A DNA stretch of 64,000 bases from positions 49,483,389 to 49,547,388 of the forward strand of contig OY282558.1 of assembly GCA_958295665.1 (NCBI GenBank), in the 5' to 3' direction. The notes under the pieces are model-generated. The model worked only from the letters and a program-made list of their open reading frames with translations, did no database searches and was not told the origin of the DNA. This document shows positions 24,401 through 40,615 of the stretch, one piece after another. This DNA is from Tipula vernalis (taxonomy: Eukaryota > Arthropoda > Insecta > Diptera > Tipulidae). Position 1 is the first letter of the stretch. Each line of letters starts with the position of its first letter. The position numbers and the translations under genes are program-made.

Positions 24401-24759
24401 TATCTCTAAGGTTAATGAAAATATCAGCATTTAAACTAACTTCATTTTACCATTATTTCGACTTTGATTTGAATTAACTAAACATGAATTTAAAAGAAAA
24501 AATGATTTCTTAGTCCAATGATGTCAGATCATGAGCTAATCAAAACGAGATTTTGTTACTTTAACGGATTATACGTAATGATGACGAATTTCAATGTGCG
24601 ATTTTGTCGCTCGAAAAAAGTTTACAATATAGGTGAAACCGAAAGTGATGCGAACGAGTACAATTATTAAGTATTAATTAATCATAATACATGAATCTCT
24701 TACCTATATCTCTTTTTGAAAAAATAAAGTGCTAATAGCCATAGTCGAAAAAACTGTAC
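21419..24759. other. AT-rich intergenic sequence, nothing recognised
   Basis: About 3.3 kb without a recognisable gene, RNA or ordered repeat. Frames are short and compositionally simple. Confidence 0.5.
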
Positions 24760-26054
24760 CATTTTCGAGGTGTACGGTGGAACGAGAATTCCGACTATCG
24801 AATCGGTCAATTGAGGTATAAACTTTAAAGAAAAGATGTTTAAAGAGGAGTTCATATTGGTTGGATCAAATTCAACACCCATTCTAAGGATTAAATGCTG
24901 TATAAAGCTGGGAATAATTAAACAGATTCACAGTGCTGAAAAAGAAAAAGAAAAGTTCATCGATGAAAACAAAAAAATTGTCGAAGATCCAGAGACTGGG
25001 ATTCCAGATCCCAGATAAAATGACGATACATTTGAAATAAAATAAAAATTCGAGAACAGCTCAAAGAAAAAATTGTCTCAACTTGAATGTCTATTTATTA
25101 TCGAATCCCTTGTTGAAACCACAGATTGAAGGAATCATCTGATCTTTGCGCATTTTGCACACCACTTAGGTTCCCATTTGGAATAAACAATCCCATGAAA
25201 TTTTTCAAAAGGTGAACGAAAAGGATTTTGGTGATTTAGAAGTTGTTTACATTTATATAGACAATTTACTGATTATACATAGGTGAAACTGGATTAGGAC
25301 ACGATACAAATTTAAAACAGTTTTTAGAGCAGGCAAAGGCCAAATTTACAATAGGCTCAAATTTAATTTGAGTAAACTTTAGTTTAAGGTTAACCGTGTA
25401 AAGTTTATAGGTCATATCTTTAACGAATTACAACAACAACCCGTGGCGTACTGCAGCTATCGGGGGGGTCACAGGTGGTGGATAGTGGACGGCCTATCGA
25501 TAGGTAGGTTAGCGGTGAATTAAATAAGCCGCCCCCAACCGCAGTCCAGCTGGTGGGAGAGTATCAGGGAACTGGGGAGTGGTTAACCTCAGTTCATTAA
25601 ATTCTGAGTGCCTGTGATGCCCAGCATGGAATGGCGAACAGATGGCGCCAGAAAACCATCGTCCAATAACCACGGCGGACTGTGCGTCACGTCCTCTCTG
25701 CACCTCCGGAGTCTCCGCGGGTGAGTGGGGTACCTTATAAACGGGTGACCCTGGGAATGGAATGGATCCCATTGGATTGGGCTCTCCATGTGAATAGATG
25801 AATGAGGGAGAGAATGTGGAGCGGAGGGAAGGGGGTGCGGGGAGGCCGGGGTGCTAGCGAGCCGAATGGGCTGGATTAAGGTGTTAAGCGACCCGCGCTG
25901 AGGATCAACTAGGCTGGGGACCCATTTAACAAAGCCCAGTCGCTAACGGAGCCCTCTGGATACATGGCGACTTCCAGTTGTAATTAGCCTTACCTGCGTA
26001 TACGGATCTCTACGCAGGCAGACCTTTTCTTCTCCGATACTCGTGGGAATCAAA

Positions 26055-27103
26055 ATGGAAGGATCTAAACACAAAGAAACCAAGGGCACCTGCTCTCCTC
26101 AAAAGCCAGTATCAGCGAAGGGAGGTACCTCGAACCAGACGAGTGGGGCCTCTAAGATAGCAAAGGTGGCTGACTCTAGGACACCAGTCCCGGAGTTAGC
26201 GGTACCAACGTAGCACAGGGGAGTGGAACGAGAGACATTCCTCGGGCGAAAAGGCGGTACAGAAATCGCCGCTCGGCATTCCGAATTCTCGAGAAGTGGG
26301 CTTCGACCCCAGAGGGGCAGCTCACGGAAGAGCAAAGAACATCAGTACCTTGGGCAAGGAGCACTGTGGGCTGCGGAAGCTCGGAAAGGGACCATGTGTC
26401 GAAAAGACAGCGGTCCCAGGACGAGGTGGAAGTAGTCAACAGCAAGCGGGCCAAGTGGCTGACTGACAAGAAGCCGAGCTCCAACTCAGGGACAAAGCTG
26501 TTCAGCGATGTCCTGAGGGAGCATGTGTTGATGCTAGCCGTAACTGACGAAGGTCAAGAAGATGGGAGCATCACGGCGGAAAAATGGAGGTTGGTATATA
26601 ATGCACTCAACCTCGTTTTTTTAAAGGTCTTAGTAGAAAATCCAGGACCACCCCAGGCTATAGCCAAAGTGGGGGAGGTGTGGCCAGATGCAAAGCTTGC
26701 GGCAGTTAGCCAAGAGGAAATTCCCAGCATGCCGAGGGCACGTGTCTGGCTGCCATCCGAACCGGCTAGCCCTGACGAGACTTTGAAAATTATTCAGACC
26801 AGTAACCCGAATCTTCTGACCGGAAATTGGAAGATCGTCAAGCAGGAGGAGGAGAAGTCCCTTGCCCTCCTGCACAAAACGAAGGGAGTAATTGACTTCG
26901 GATTCGGGTCAATTACTCTCAACGTTTATAAAAAGGATGGGGCGGAAGCGCGTACGGGAGGCCAACCGGAGGATGGTGGCAACCCGCCCAGGCCTGAAGG
27001 GGGTACCAGCAGCAGGGGGAATAAGCTGAGGGTAGGGGGGAGAGTGAATCCGACGACCTCGGTCTGGCAAGGATTCACTTGGAAGATGAGGAGGGGCACA
27101 TAA
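26055..27103 (+). pseudogene. Loa-like ORF1 (nucleic-acid-binding gag-like protein), broken
   Basis: The likely start is ATG at 26055 (MEGSKHKETKGT). A stop at about 26211 and a frame change near 26366 break it. The downstream 245-codon frame (26366-27103) has a basic start (KRQRSQDEVEV), then MPRARVWLP and LLTGNWKIVKQEEEK. This is an arrangement I know from Loa-type ORF1 proteins. No CCHC knuckle is visible. The protein would coat element RNA. Confidence 0.65.
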
Positions 27104-27279
27104 GCGAAGGAGCTGGTTTACCGATGGAGGAGGATGTCGGCAGCACGGGCACTGACAAGTCCTCTACAGAGGGTACGAGGGTTAGCGAGACGGGCGAATC
27201 CGTCGCATCCCAAAATACGGAGAAATAATATTCCTGCGGTACCAGGAATATACCATAGAGGTAGGTAGAGGTTAAAAGG

Positions 27280-30200
27280 TTATGATTAAGATAACACAAA
27301 TTAACCTTTACCATTCTAAGGCTGCTTCGGCAGCTCTACTCCTCAGGCTGACTAGGTCGGGTGAGGATGTGAAAGATCCTGTTGTTATTAATCCAAGAAC
27401 CTTGGATTAATAACAACAGGATCTGTGGCCTCAGAACCAAGGGGTACAAAATTTTATCCTCTAGTAAGTCTGGGAAGATCAGATCTTGTATTCTTGGGAA
27501 AAATAATATTAATCTTTTCCTTCTCTCTCAATACAGCAATGGTGACACACTGAAGTTAGCCTGGAAGTAGGCACTTGTAGATTCTGGCTAGTTTCAGCCT
27601 ACATGAACCGGGAGAAGGACGTTCCTCCGTATAACCTGGAGGAGCTGATCCGTGAAGCGGAACAATCAAAGGTAGGTGTGGTACTGGGAGTGGGGAGTCG
27701 CTTTTTGATTATTTGATGAGTACTAACCTTTCAGTGTGTAATATTGGGCGGGAACCCACATTTATTACCAGTAACAGGCAGGAGGTTCTAGACGTGACCC
27801 TTGCCTCAAATAATATTCTTCATATGGTTAAAAATTGGAGGGTGGATAAGGAACACTCCTTTTCTGATCATCGATATTTAACCTATAGCCTCGATATTCA
27901 CCCTGCTACCCGGGAAGCCTTCAGGAACCTTGGAAGGACCAACTGGAGCAAATATGGGGAATTATTGGAGGATATGTTACCGTCGAGGGCTATGGAGCCC
28001 CCGACGACCTTTGGGGAGCTGGAGGACATGGTGGCTAGCGTTACTAGCGCATGCAACCGATCCTTTCGCGCTGCCCGCCCACTGACTAAGCCTAGAGGTA
28101 GGCAAAAACCAGTATGGTGGTTCAGGGAACTGGGAACCTATCGTAAGGTTTGTAGGACAAACTTTAATAGAGCCAAAAATACAAGGGAGGCTCAGGATTG
28201 CTCCTATAAGGAGAAACTCAGAACTTATAAGAAAGAATTAAGAAAGGCACAAAGGAGGTCTTGGAGAATCTTCTGTAATAAAATGGAAGAGGTATCCGAA
28301 ACCTCCCGCCTTAGGAAGATTCTTTCCAAAAGTACAGCTAGTCCGAGTTTTTTGATAAAACCGGATGGATCTTGGACAGCTTCTAGTGGAGAATCTCTGG
28401 AGCTTCTCTTCGAGACACACTTCCCAGGGAGCTTTGAAGACCTGTTAGTGCGTAGCAACACTGAGGGGTTTTAGACCATTTAAATCGGCTGGTCCGGATC
28501 AAATTATACCAGCGGAACTTCAAAACAACTCAGTAATTATTCTTCCCTACCTGGAAGCTATATTCAAAGGGTGTTTGAAGCTGGGCTATATTCCTGGGTA
28601 CTGGACGGAGGTCAATGTGGTGTTCATACCGAAAGCGGGGAAAAGCTCACATGTCTATCCCAAGGACCTAAGACCAATAACTCTATCATCCTTTTTTTTG
28701 AAAACCTTGGAAAGGCTGCTGGATGTATACATCAAAGATAAAATAGGTGCCAGGAAGTGGGCACCGTCTCAGCATGCGTACACAAAGGGTAGATCTGTGG
28801 ACACTGCTCTGCACGCCTTAGTGTGTACGATTGAGAAATCGATTAATTCGAAGGAATTCTGTTTAGCGGCCTTCCTGGCTACAGAGGGGGCCTTTAATAA
28901 TGTGAAAGCGGAGGCAATCAAGGAGGGATTGTCATTTTTGGAGGTGGACGTTCCTCTGATAGGATTAATCAATTATATGCTGGGAAGCAGGATTGTTAGC
29001 TCGAAGTTGGGGGACTCCACCATCAAGAGGCGAGTAACTAGGGGAACCCCGCAGCGGGGGGGGGGGGGTTATGTCCCCTCTTCTCTGGAATATAGTGGTA
29101 AACGGGTTACTACTAGAATTGGAGAGGAGAGAGAGGGTATTGAAGTTATCGCTTACTCAGATGACGTAGCTTTAGCTGTTACCGGGAAATTCCTGGGCAC
29201 GATTGTAGACGTAATGCAGAACGTTACGAAATAGGCTGGCAAATGTGAACTTGCTATTAACCCGTCCAAGACAGAGCTGGTACTCTTAACTAAGAAATAC
29301 AAAATCCCGGTAGTTGTCCCTCCTACCTTAAATGGCACGAGACTTGCTTTAACTGATAGAACTAGATATCTGGGCATTATCTTGGATAGTAAGCTTAGTT
29401 GGAAGCCCAACATGTTAGAGAGAATAAACAAAGCTACTAGAGCTTTGTACTCCTGTAGGAATGCCATTGGTCATAGATGGGGTCTGAAGCCAGAGCTGGT
29501 ACACTGGCTCTACACCGCTGTAGTGAGACCTGTACTCATGTACGGTGTGGGTGTTTGGTGGCCAGCTCTGGACAAGGTAACTTATAAAAGTAAGATTGAG
29601 AGAGTGCAAAGAACGGCCTGTATGCTTGTTAGTGGGGCATTGAGGTCGACACCGACAAGTGCCTTAGAGGTTATGTTGCACCTTCTTCCGGTCGACATTT
29701 TTGGCAAACAGATGGCGGCAAATACGGCTGTACGTCTTGCAGCCGTCTCTCAGTGGAGGTGTCTTAGTATAGGACACTCTACTATTGTTAGATCGTTGAA
29801 GGATGAGCTGGCGAATCTTGACTACATTAAACCTACTCTACGCTTCGAGAAGCGATTTCACACCTCCTTCCCTTTAAGGGAATCCTGGAGGGATAGACCG
29901 TTATCGGAAACCGAAGCGTTGCAATTCTTCACGGATGGCTCCAAGCTAGACGGCAAAGTGGGAGCTGGAGTATTCAGTGACATATTAAATGTAAACATTT
30001 CTATTCGTCTCCCTGATTACTGCAGCGTGTACCAAGCTGAAGTCGTAGCGATAGAGGAGGTGAAGCATAATGTGTTATCCTCAGACGATATCACAATCTA
30101 TGTGGACAGTCAAGCGGCGATCCGGTCGTTAGAATGGGTGTCTTTGGCGTCACGGGTGGCGTTGAGTTGTCACTCATCTCTAAATGAAATGGGTGAGCAA

Positions 30201-30290
30201 TTCAATATCCAGGTAATCTGGGTCCCAGGTCACTCGGGCATGGGGAACTGCAGGACGGATAAACTTCGGTGTGCATGTAAGTGTGCATAA
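27280..30290 (+). pseudogene. Loa-like ORF2: endonuclease, reverse transcriptase, RNase H, broken
   Basis: It starts near 27280 (MIKITQINLYHSKAASAALL). The endonuclease is damaged: LLIQEPWINNNRICGLRT survives at about 27385-27440, but its upstream neighbour has been replaced by an inverted copy (see findings). The end, DKEHSFSDHRYLTY, is at about 27848. RT follows with VFIPKAGKSS (about 28622), YTKGRSVDTALHALV (about 28780), a damaged RGTPQRGG motif with 13 G (29056-29068) and YSDDVALAV (about 29155). RNase H shows FFTDGSKLDG (about 29927), YQAEVVAIE (about 30030), IYVDSQAAIRS (about 30097) and WVPGHSGMG (about 30220). The frame changes at least near 27590, 28470, 29055 and 29235. Confidence 0.85.
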
Positions 30291-30353
30291 GCAGCCACTC
30301 CAACCTAATAACAACAAAATATAGGTCAGCCCAAGTCTCCCGACTACTACTAC

Positions 30354-31437
30354 GGTGTAAGCTTACACCCCGAAAGAATCAAAGTGCGATCACGTATATG
30401 GATAGTTAATCCGGATAATAAAAAGGAATTGCAACATTTCTTAGATATGATGAACTAGCTAAGAAGCTCCCCATCGAATATGGCTGAAATATCCGAACCA
30501 TGAATTTCAATGGACGGAGCATCAAGATAAAGCGATTCTAGATTTAAAAAATCAAATTTTTGATGCCCCAAACCTCAAACCTTTTAATGCGAGTGAGAAA
30601 ATAATAATTCAGACCGACGCCTCAAAGTCAGCTATATACATACTCGTAGGTTGCATTTTGCTGCAAAATAAATGCCCTGTGGCATATGCTTCTCGCAGTC
30701 TCACTGACACAGAAATCAATTACGCACAAGTAGAAAAAGGAATTAATGCGTGTGTGAAATTTTAACAATACATTTACGATAGGCATATCGAAATCATCGC
30801 ACTGACCATAAGGCCCAAGTAGGAGTTATAAAAAACGAAATCCATAAAGTAAATTGTTCCCGGTTAAGTCCGAATGAAAATTAAATTATTAATTTACGAT
30901 TTAGAAGTTAAATATGTTCCTGGTAAGGAGTTACACATAGTGGATCATCTGTAGTTGTACATTCTATCGATCTAGGTGATCCTAGGAAATCTCAATTTAA
31001 CAGAGAAACTATAAACGATCCGGTTTTGTCATGTCTTATAAAAATGTACCATGAATCATGGCCATAAGACATACATGAACACTATGTTTCGAGATGAAAT
31101 TTATGTAGACGACGAACTGGAATTTTTCGGGAATCGTGTGATGGTATCACGGTCACCTATAGGAGATATATTGAAGACTCTACATGAAAATCTTGAAATA
31201 CCAAATTGTAAACAAAGAGCTAGAACCATTCTTTATTGGACCGAAATGGACACTAATATTCAAAACTATCAGGAAATGTGGAGTTTGTGAAAAATATTTA
31301 CCGCTGGTTCCATATAAGAGGCACCTAAATACCCATTTGAGAATATTGGGTGTGACATTCTTTATTTTTAGCGGTCGTGATTATTTTGAGGTAGTTGGTT
31401 ATTTCTTAAAGTGGCTTGATATCTTGCTCAATCGTTG
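30354..31437 (+). pseudogene. gypsy RNase H and integrase remnant (right half of the split element)
   Basis: Continues the interrupted pol: RT thumb text, RNase H with a DASKSA motif (about 30615), the SLTDTEINYAQVEKG block (about 30700), then integrase zinc-region text NCKQRARTILYWTEM (about 31206-31250), CEKYLPLVPYKRH and the start of the catalytic core. It ends abruptly at 31437, where minus-strand non-LTR sequence begins. Confidence 0.8.
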
Positions 31438-31439
31438 AG

Positions 31440-32370
31440 CAATCATCAACTAAAATCATGAGATCTCCATGCGTCTACCTTCTTGCGGTGACCATGAATT
31501 TAGTAAAGTTAATTTGTTGGACTGTTAATTCCAATGGAAGGAGGACCTTTTCATAGAGATGATGTTGCGACCAAGGATTCAAATATCATCAGCGTATGCT
31601 AATAGCTGAGTTGATTTATAAGCAGCTCTGTACACATACTCCAATGATAGGTTGAAGAGAGCTTGAGCTATTGGGTCTCCTTGCCGCACTCCAAATGTTA
31701 TCTCGAAGGCATCCGAAATTTTCCCTTAACATCTGGCACGTTGAAACCAATTTTAACGTCAGGCCCAGGTAAAACAATACGTTCGATAACGTATTCGTCT
31801 TCATGCTGTCATACGTCTTATAGAAGAGTATGAATAGACTGTGCACAGGGATGTCCTTTTCATAACATTTCTCCAGCACCATCCTCAGCGCAAAAGTTTG
31901 ATCAGTCGTTGACCTATTTGGACGGAGACCACATTGATAATCACCCAAGATCCTCTATCTGGCGACTACGTCAAATATCAACGAAGGTCTCAATGGCTCT
32001 ATCAAACCAGAATAAGGCATTCATGGAATGAGACGAAATATCCTTCTTTATTTGGATCGAATCCAGTCTGCTATTACATTCATCGCCACGATTTCAAACA
32101 TTTTACCCGTAAAAGAATCCTTTTCAATGACGCACTCACCATAGACACTTTCACGAAGATATCGCGAACTATTAACTCGACTATAATCGATAGAAGTGGG
32201 GTCAACGTCGACATTAACAGAAGCCTCATAAGTTGATGGAGAATTTTTCTCATGACAATCGGGGCAATTGAGCAATTCAAAAACTCTTCGAACGTAACAA
32301 AATCATCACGTTTTGATTTGCTTAGCATTTTCCACGACAACAATGCATATACATACGACAAAGTCAATTA
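31440..32370 (-). pseudogene. Non-LTR retrotransposon reverse-transcriptase fragment
   Basis: On the minus strand, DYQCGLRPNRSTTDQTFALR, then PVHSLFILFYKTYDSM (about 31945-31780), match the RT finger/palm blocks of non-LTR elements. LLAYADDI with the catalytic Asp pair lies at about 31612-31585 in another frame. A 75-codon frame upstream (32048-32275, with CPDCHEKNS) may be part of the same element, but I do not recognise it. No ends were found. The clade is uncertain (RTE-like is possible). Confidence 0.7.
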
Positions 32371-32574
32371 ATTTTTTTGGGTCAGCTCGGTCCTTCTAGA
32401 TAAGGTATAGTAGCTTTTCATACAAAATGTCGATCTAGCGAAGTTGCTTGCTTCCTGGAACATTTTAAACCTACGATTTCCCACCTTCTCACCACCGGCA
32501 TTTTTTGTGTGGCACGCCAAACTATATTTTTCAAATTAATAAAAACAAAAAACCATAAAAAAAACATTATAAAC

Positions 32575-32580
32575 TTTATT
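32575..32580 (-). promoter_or_regulatory. Polyadenylation signal of the downstream MRP gene
   Basis: AATAAA on the minus strand, about 120 bases after the stop codon at 32700-32702. Confidence 0.7.
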
Positions 32581-32699
32581 AAATTAACAATATATTACAT
32601 CAACTATAAGAACATCAAACTATTATGCGAAATTCACTAATAAGGAACACAATTATATACACGCACCACACGCACCACACGCTTACGTCCAAAATATTA

Positions 32700-37175
<4,476 letters not shown>

Positions 37176-38339
37176 CTAAATATATCGATAAAATTTTGTA
37201 TTAAAAAAATATAAATGTTGGTATCTACTTAATTGTCAGGTAAATATTGGTTTTTATCGACCTAAGTTCAAGATCATTTATTAAGAATTTTGAGTGAAAA
37301 TTAAATCCGATTGAGAAAATTAGAAATATGTATAATATCGGTTAATACGAATTATCTTCAATGCTAAAATCTGATTGTGCAGAGAAGATTCACAAAAAAT
37401 TTTTTTTGACAATTTTTCACTCCTATATGTACCTAATCTTCATATTTATATTGGGTTTCGAGAACCGTTACAATGCGACATATTGGATTAATCTGCCTGC
37501 TCAGGGTTCATAAAATATTCGAACTCCTCTGACATCATGATCCATCTTGCAATTCGATAGTTTGCTTGAATGCACATCAATCAATAACATTTTTGAATGG
37601 TTTGGCAATAAGGAGCGGCCAGAAATCCCGTATTACAAATCCCCGTATTTCAAAATTCCTCATTACAATATCCCGTATTCCAAATCCGATAGTTATAAAA
37701 TCTCAAATTCAATTAAGTTACGTTGTTCGTAATTCGCTTCAAGACTATTCCTATTTGTTATCACTCCTTTGATTTTTTTTCCTTTGAATTCTCCGTTTAT
37801 TCTTCGGTAAATTTTCCCCAGATTTTACTTTCTCAATGAGAGACTTTGCCAAAATCAATTCTTTCGACAAATCAAGGATAAACTTTAAGGCGACAATGCC
37901 AAATGCCAATCTGCAAGAGACCAAAATTCAGGCTTATATTAGGACTCCCTTTTTGATTGGGATGAACCACAAATCTAATTTTGTTTGAACCATGTTCCAA
38001 TATTTCTCGCATCATCATCGCATAATGTATAAACGTACGCATAAACGTACTTTGGTGGTACGAATGGCAAACTTTTAAGCATTCGATTTTGAAGCATCCA
38101 GGGCTGGCTGAGGAAAATATAACTTTCTCAAATTCGAAAATAATTCTTTTAGGATTCAAATTAATTTTGTGCTTCTAAACCAAGCTCTCGAAGGTTGCAA
38201 AACACGTACAAGTGTTATGTCTCCTTCAATCTTCTCATTAATTGAAAATAGTTGCCTCATATGGCATCCATAATCCAGCAAGTGGCTTGTGGTGATAAGA
38301 GCTTCAAATTCTTTAAATTCCGCTTCACATAAAACGAAT
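37176..38339. other. 5' intronic or upstream region of the downstream MRP gene
   Basis: Between exon 2 of the MRP gene and the R1-like element. No exon 1 recognised. It contains a small tandem repeat (37623-37710). Confidence 0.5.
37623..37710. repeat. Degenerate 15-base tandem repeat, about six units
   Basis: Units such as AAATCCCGTATTAC, AAATCCCCGTATTTC, AAAATTCCTCATTAC and AATATCCCGTATTCC follow one another with about 15-base periodicity. Confidence 0.75.
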
Positions 38340-38355
38340 AATTCAAATAATTCTG
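38340..38355. other. Target-site duplication of the R1-like element, left copy
   Basis: AATTCAAATAATTCTG, identical to 46391-46406. Confidence 0.9.
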
Positions 38356-38600
38356 TACAGAAATGCTACAAGTGCCAAGGATATGGACATATCAGGAATA
38401 ACTGCGCAGGTCCTGACCGCAGCTATAAGTGTTGGAAGTGTGGCGAAAAGTGGGCATAAGGCCGCGGCGTGCGAATCGCAACCAAAATGCTATACATGCA
38501 CTGAAAAACCTGGTGGTAACAACCATGTACAAGGATCAGGCATCTGTGAGACCTTCCAAAGGTTCCTGCGGCGAGCGAAGGGAGGTAATAATCGCACATG
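38356..38600 (+). pseudogene. R1-like ORF1 C-terminal end (three CCHC knuckles)
   Basis: CYKCQGYGHIRNNC, then CWKC with GHKAAAC after a frame change near 38450, then CYTC with a downstream His/Cys. Three successive CCHC knuckles at the end of ORF1 are typical of the R1/I group. They bind element RNA. Confidence 0.8.
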
Positions 38601-40305
38601 AAGGTTCTTCAAGGAAACTTGAACTGCGCAAGACCTATTGACGTAGCTTGTCTGTGAGGCAGAAGTCCAGCTAGCAGTCGTTTGCGAGCAATACCAGAAC
38701 AGAGTCTGCACAAACTGGTTCTCAGATCCCTCGGGAACTGCAGCAATATGGGTGGTCGATAACCATAAAGTACGCATCGATGCCCATTGCTCTGGAAATG
38801 GCTACGTCTGGATCAGAAGTCGAAATGCTACGTTCTTTAGTGTATATCTTTCACCGAACGATACGATCTCGGAGTTTCAATCCAAATTGAATGAACTAGA
38901 GGACTCTGCTCATGATGTACCAGGAGAATTGGTGCTAGCCGGAGATTTCAATGCCCGTGCATTAGAATGGGGCATGCCATACCAAGATTCCAGGGGGAGA
39001 CATATACTGGAGATGGTCTCAAGACTAGATCTATGTCTGTTAAACGAGGAATCTACGCCAACATACCGAAGGCCAGGTTTCGGCAACTCCATCCCAGACA
39101 TAATGTTGGTATCCGCACGACTAGCATCATGGGCGAAAGACTGGAGAGTGATGGAGGATTACACCGCTAGCGACCATAATTACATCAGCTTCAAATTGTA
39201 CGACGATGAGCGAGAAGTACAGCGAGCGATGTATCGAAATCCATTGAGCTGGAACACTACCAAGTTAGACGGCGAAAAGCTCGTTGCGTCTGTTGGGGTT
39301 ACCCTTGCGAGCAATTCACTGGCTTTGCAAGATATTACGAATAGAGTCGAGATTGAGGCGGCTGTTGACAGCATTACACGGCTAGTTCAACAAGCTTGCG
39401 ATTCTTCTATGCCACGAAGAAAACAGTTGAATGGCACGAGGCAGGCTTACTGGTGGACGAACGAGATCGCAGAGTTGAGAAGGAAAGCTCTGCAGCTTAG
39501 GCGAAGGGCGCAACGAGAACAAGGTAGAGAAGAAGCAATTGCCAAGTCAGCTCAGCACAAAGCGGCAAAGAAAGAGCTCGGCATGGCTATCCGTGCGAGC
39601 AAACCGCAATGCTGGAGAAACATGTGCAACGAGGTGGATAGCGATTCATGGGGCAGAGGATATAAGCTTGCTACTCGAAAGCTGGGTCTATTGAGTACGC
39701 ACATCACGTTGGATGCAGAAACAATGTCAAAAATTGTTGATGCCCTCTTCCCAACACACTCACTAATAGTAGAAGACGATAGTGAAAAGGAAGTCGGAGA
39801 AATTCCCACATGACGGGTATGACGGCATCCCAACGGTTGCTGGTAGATATCCGCAATTACTACTCAAATTGTACAATGGATGTTTAACAGCAGGAGTATT
39901 TCCTTCACGGTGGAAGATAGCCCGTCTGGTGCTGATAAACAAAGGAAAAGGTGGTGATCCCGACTCCCCGTCATCATATAGACCTCTCTGTATGCTGGAC
40001 ACAATGGGGAAGTTATTGGAAAAGCTATTAAAGCCTAGGCTAGAAAATGCCATATCGGTTGCCGGCGACTTGTCTCTGAGGCAATATGGTTTTCGGAAGG
40101 GACGATCAACTATAAACGCAATAGAGGAAGTAATTAACACAGTTAAAAGAACCGAAAGTGCTTGTCACGCAGCGAGGCCTTTGGTGCTTCTAGTGAAATT
40201 GGATGTGCGAAATGCTTTCAACTCGGCGAGATGGGAAGATATGATCGAGGCGCTAAATCTTCTGCTAATGATTCGGGACTATTTGAGGAATCGAAGATTG
40301 GTATA
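38600..40305 (+). pseudogene. R1-like ORF2, part 1: endonuclease and first half of reverse transcriptase
   Basis: It begins MKVLQGNLNCARP (38600), with a frame change soon after. The apurinic-type endonuclease runs about 38690-39200, with AGDFNARALEWG (about 38940), NSIPDIMLVS (about 39090) and TASDHNYISF (about 39165). A connecting Arg-rich segment follows (39430-39600). A stop and a small deletion at about 39805-39815 remove the expected residues just before the RT finger. RT text resumes GYDGIPTVAGRYP, then AGVFPSRWKIARLVLINKG (about 39893) and GFRKGRSTINAIEEV (about 40090). The reading frame runs cleanly up to the gypsy insertion at 40305. Confidence 0.88.
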
Positions 40306-40538
40306 TGTTATAACCCATTGCACATCTAATGTAAATTTGGCAACACTATTGTTATAACCCATTGTACACATAAGGTGAATTTGGCAACACTATACAAATG
40401 TCATTATTGCTAGTTTTTGCTTCTTCTTTATTCGTTTTAAGTCTTGTATTAACATTCGTAGAATAAAGAGCATTATAATAAGCCTTGTAAATTACGCGTG
40501 TATTTTAATTCGAGTTCACGGCCATAAGGGACAAAAAA
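40306..40538 (+). repeat. 5' LTR of the intact gypsy element
   Basis: It starts TGTTATAACCC. The first 88 bases are two imperfect 44-base tandem copies (40306-40349 and 40350-40393), both beginning TGTTATAACCCATTG. AATAAA is near 40463. Confidence 0.93.
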
Positions 40539-40615
40539 AGATTAAATTACAAGATAAAAAAAAAAAAAAAAAATTACACAATAAAATTCAAGGAGGAAAA
40601 ATTTACTTCTACAAA

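Larger units (their letters stand above)
25432..30353 (+). mobile_element. Loa-like non-LTR retrotransposon
   Basis: The element is GC-richer than its surroundings, with a 5' untranslated region (25440-26050), an ORF1, and an ORF2 with endonuclease, reverse transcriptase and RNase H. It ends in an AACAACAAAA-type tail region near 30315-30353. A C-terminal RNase H and this ORF1 type point to the Loa group rather than R1 or jockey. Exact ends are approximate because no clear target duplication was found; the limits are set by where the interrupted gypsy text stops and resumes. Confidence 0.8.
24760..31437 (+). mobile_element. Old Ty3/gypsy pol fragment, split by a Loa-like element
   Basis: Left part (24760-25431): a protease-like segment, EFILVGSNSTPIL then IKCCIKLGIIK, followed by decayed reverse-transcriptase sequence and CKVYRSYL-type text matching the end of the RT palm in another frame. 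Right part (30354-31437): the RT end (GVSLHPERIKV then NKKELQHFLDMMN), RNase H (IIQTDASKSAIY, PVAYASRSLTDTEINYAQVE) and integrase (CEKYLPLVPYKRH, DYFEVVGYFLKWLDIL). All frames are broken by stops. No LTRs were found. The two halves are continuous in protein order, so the Loa-like element inserted later. Confidence 0.82.
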
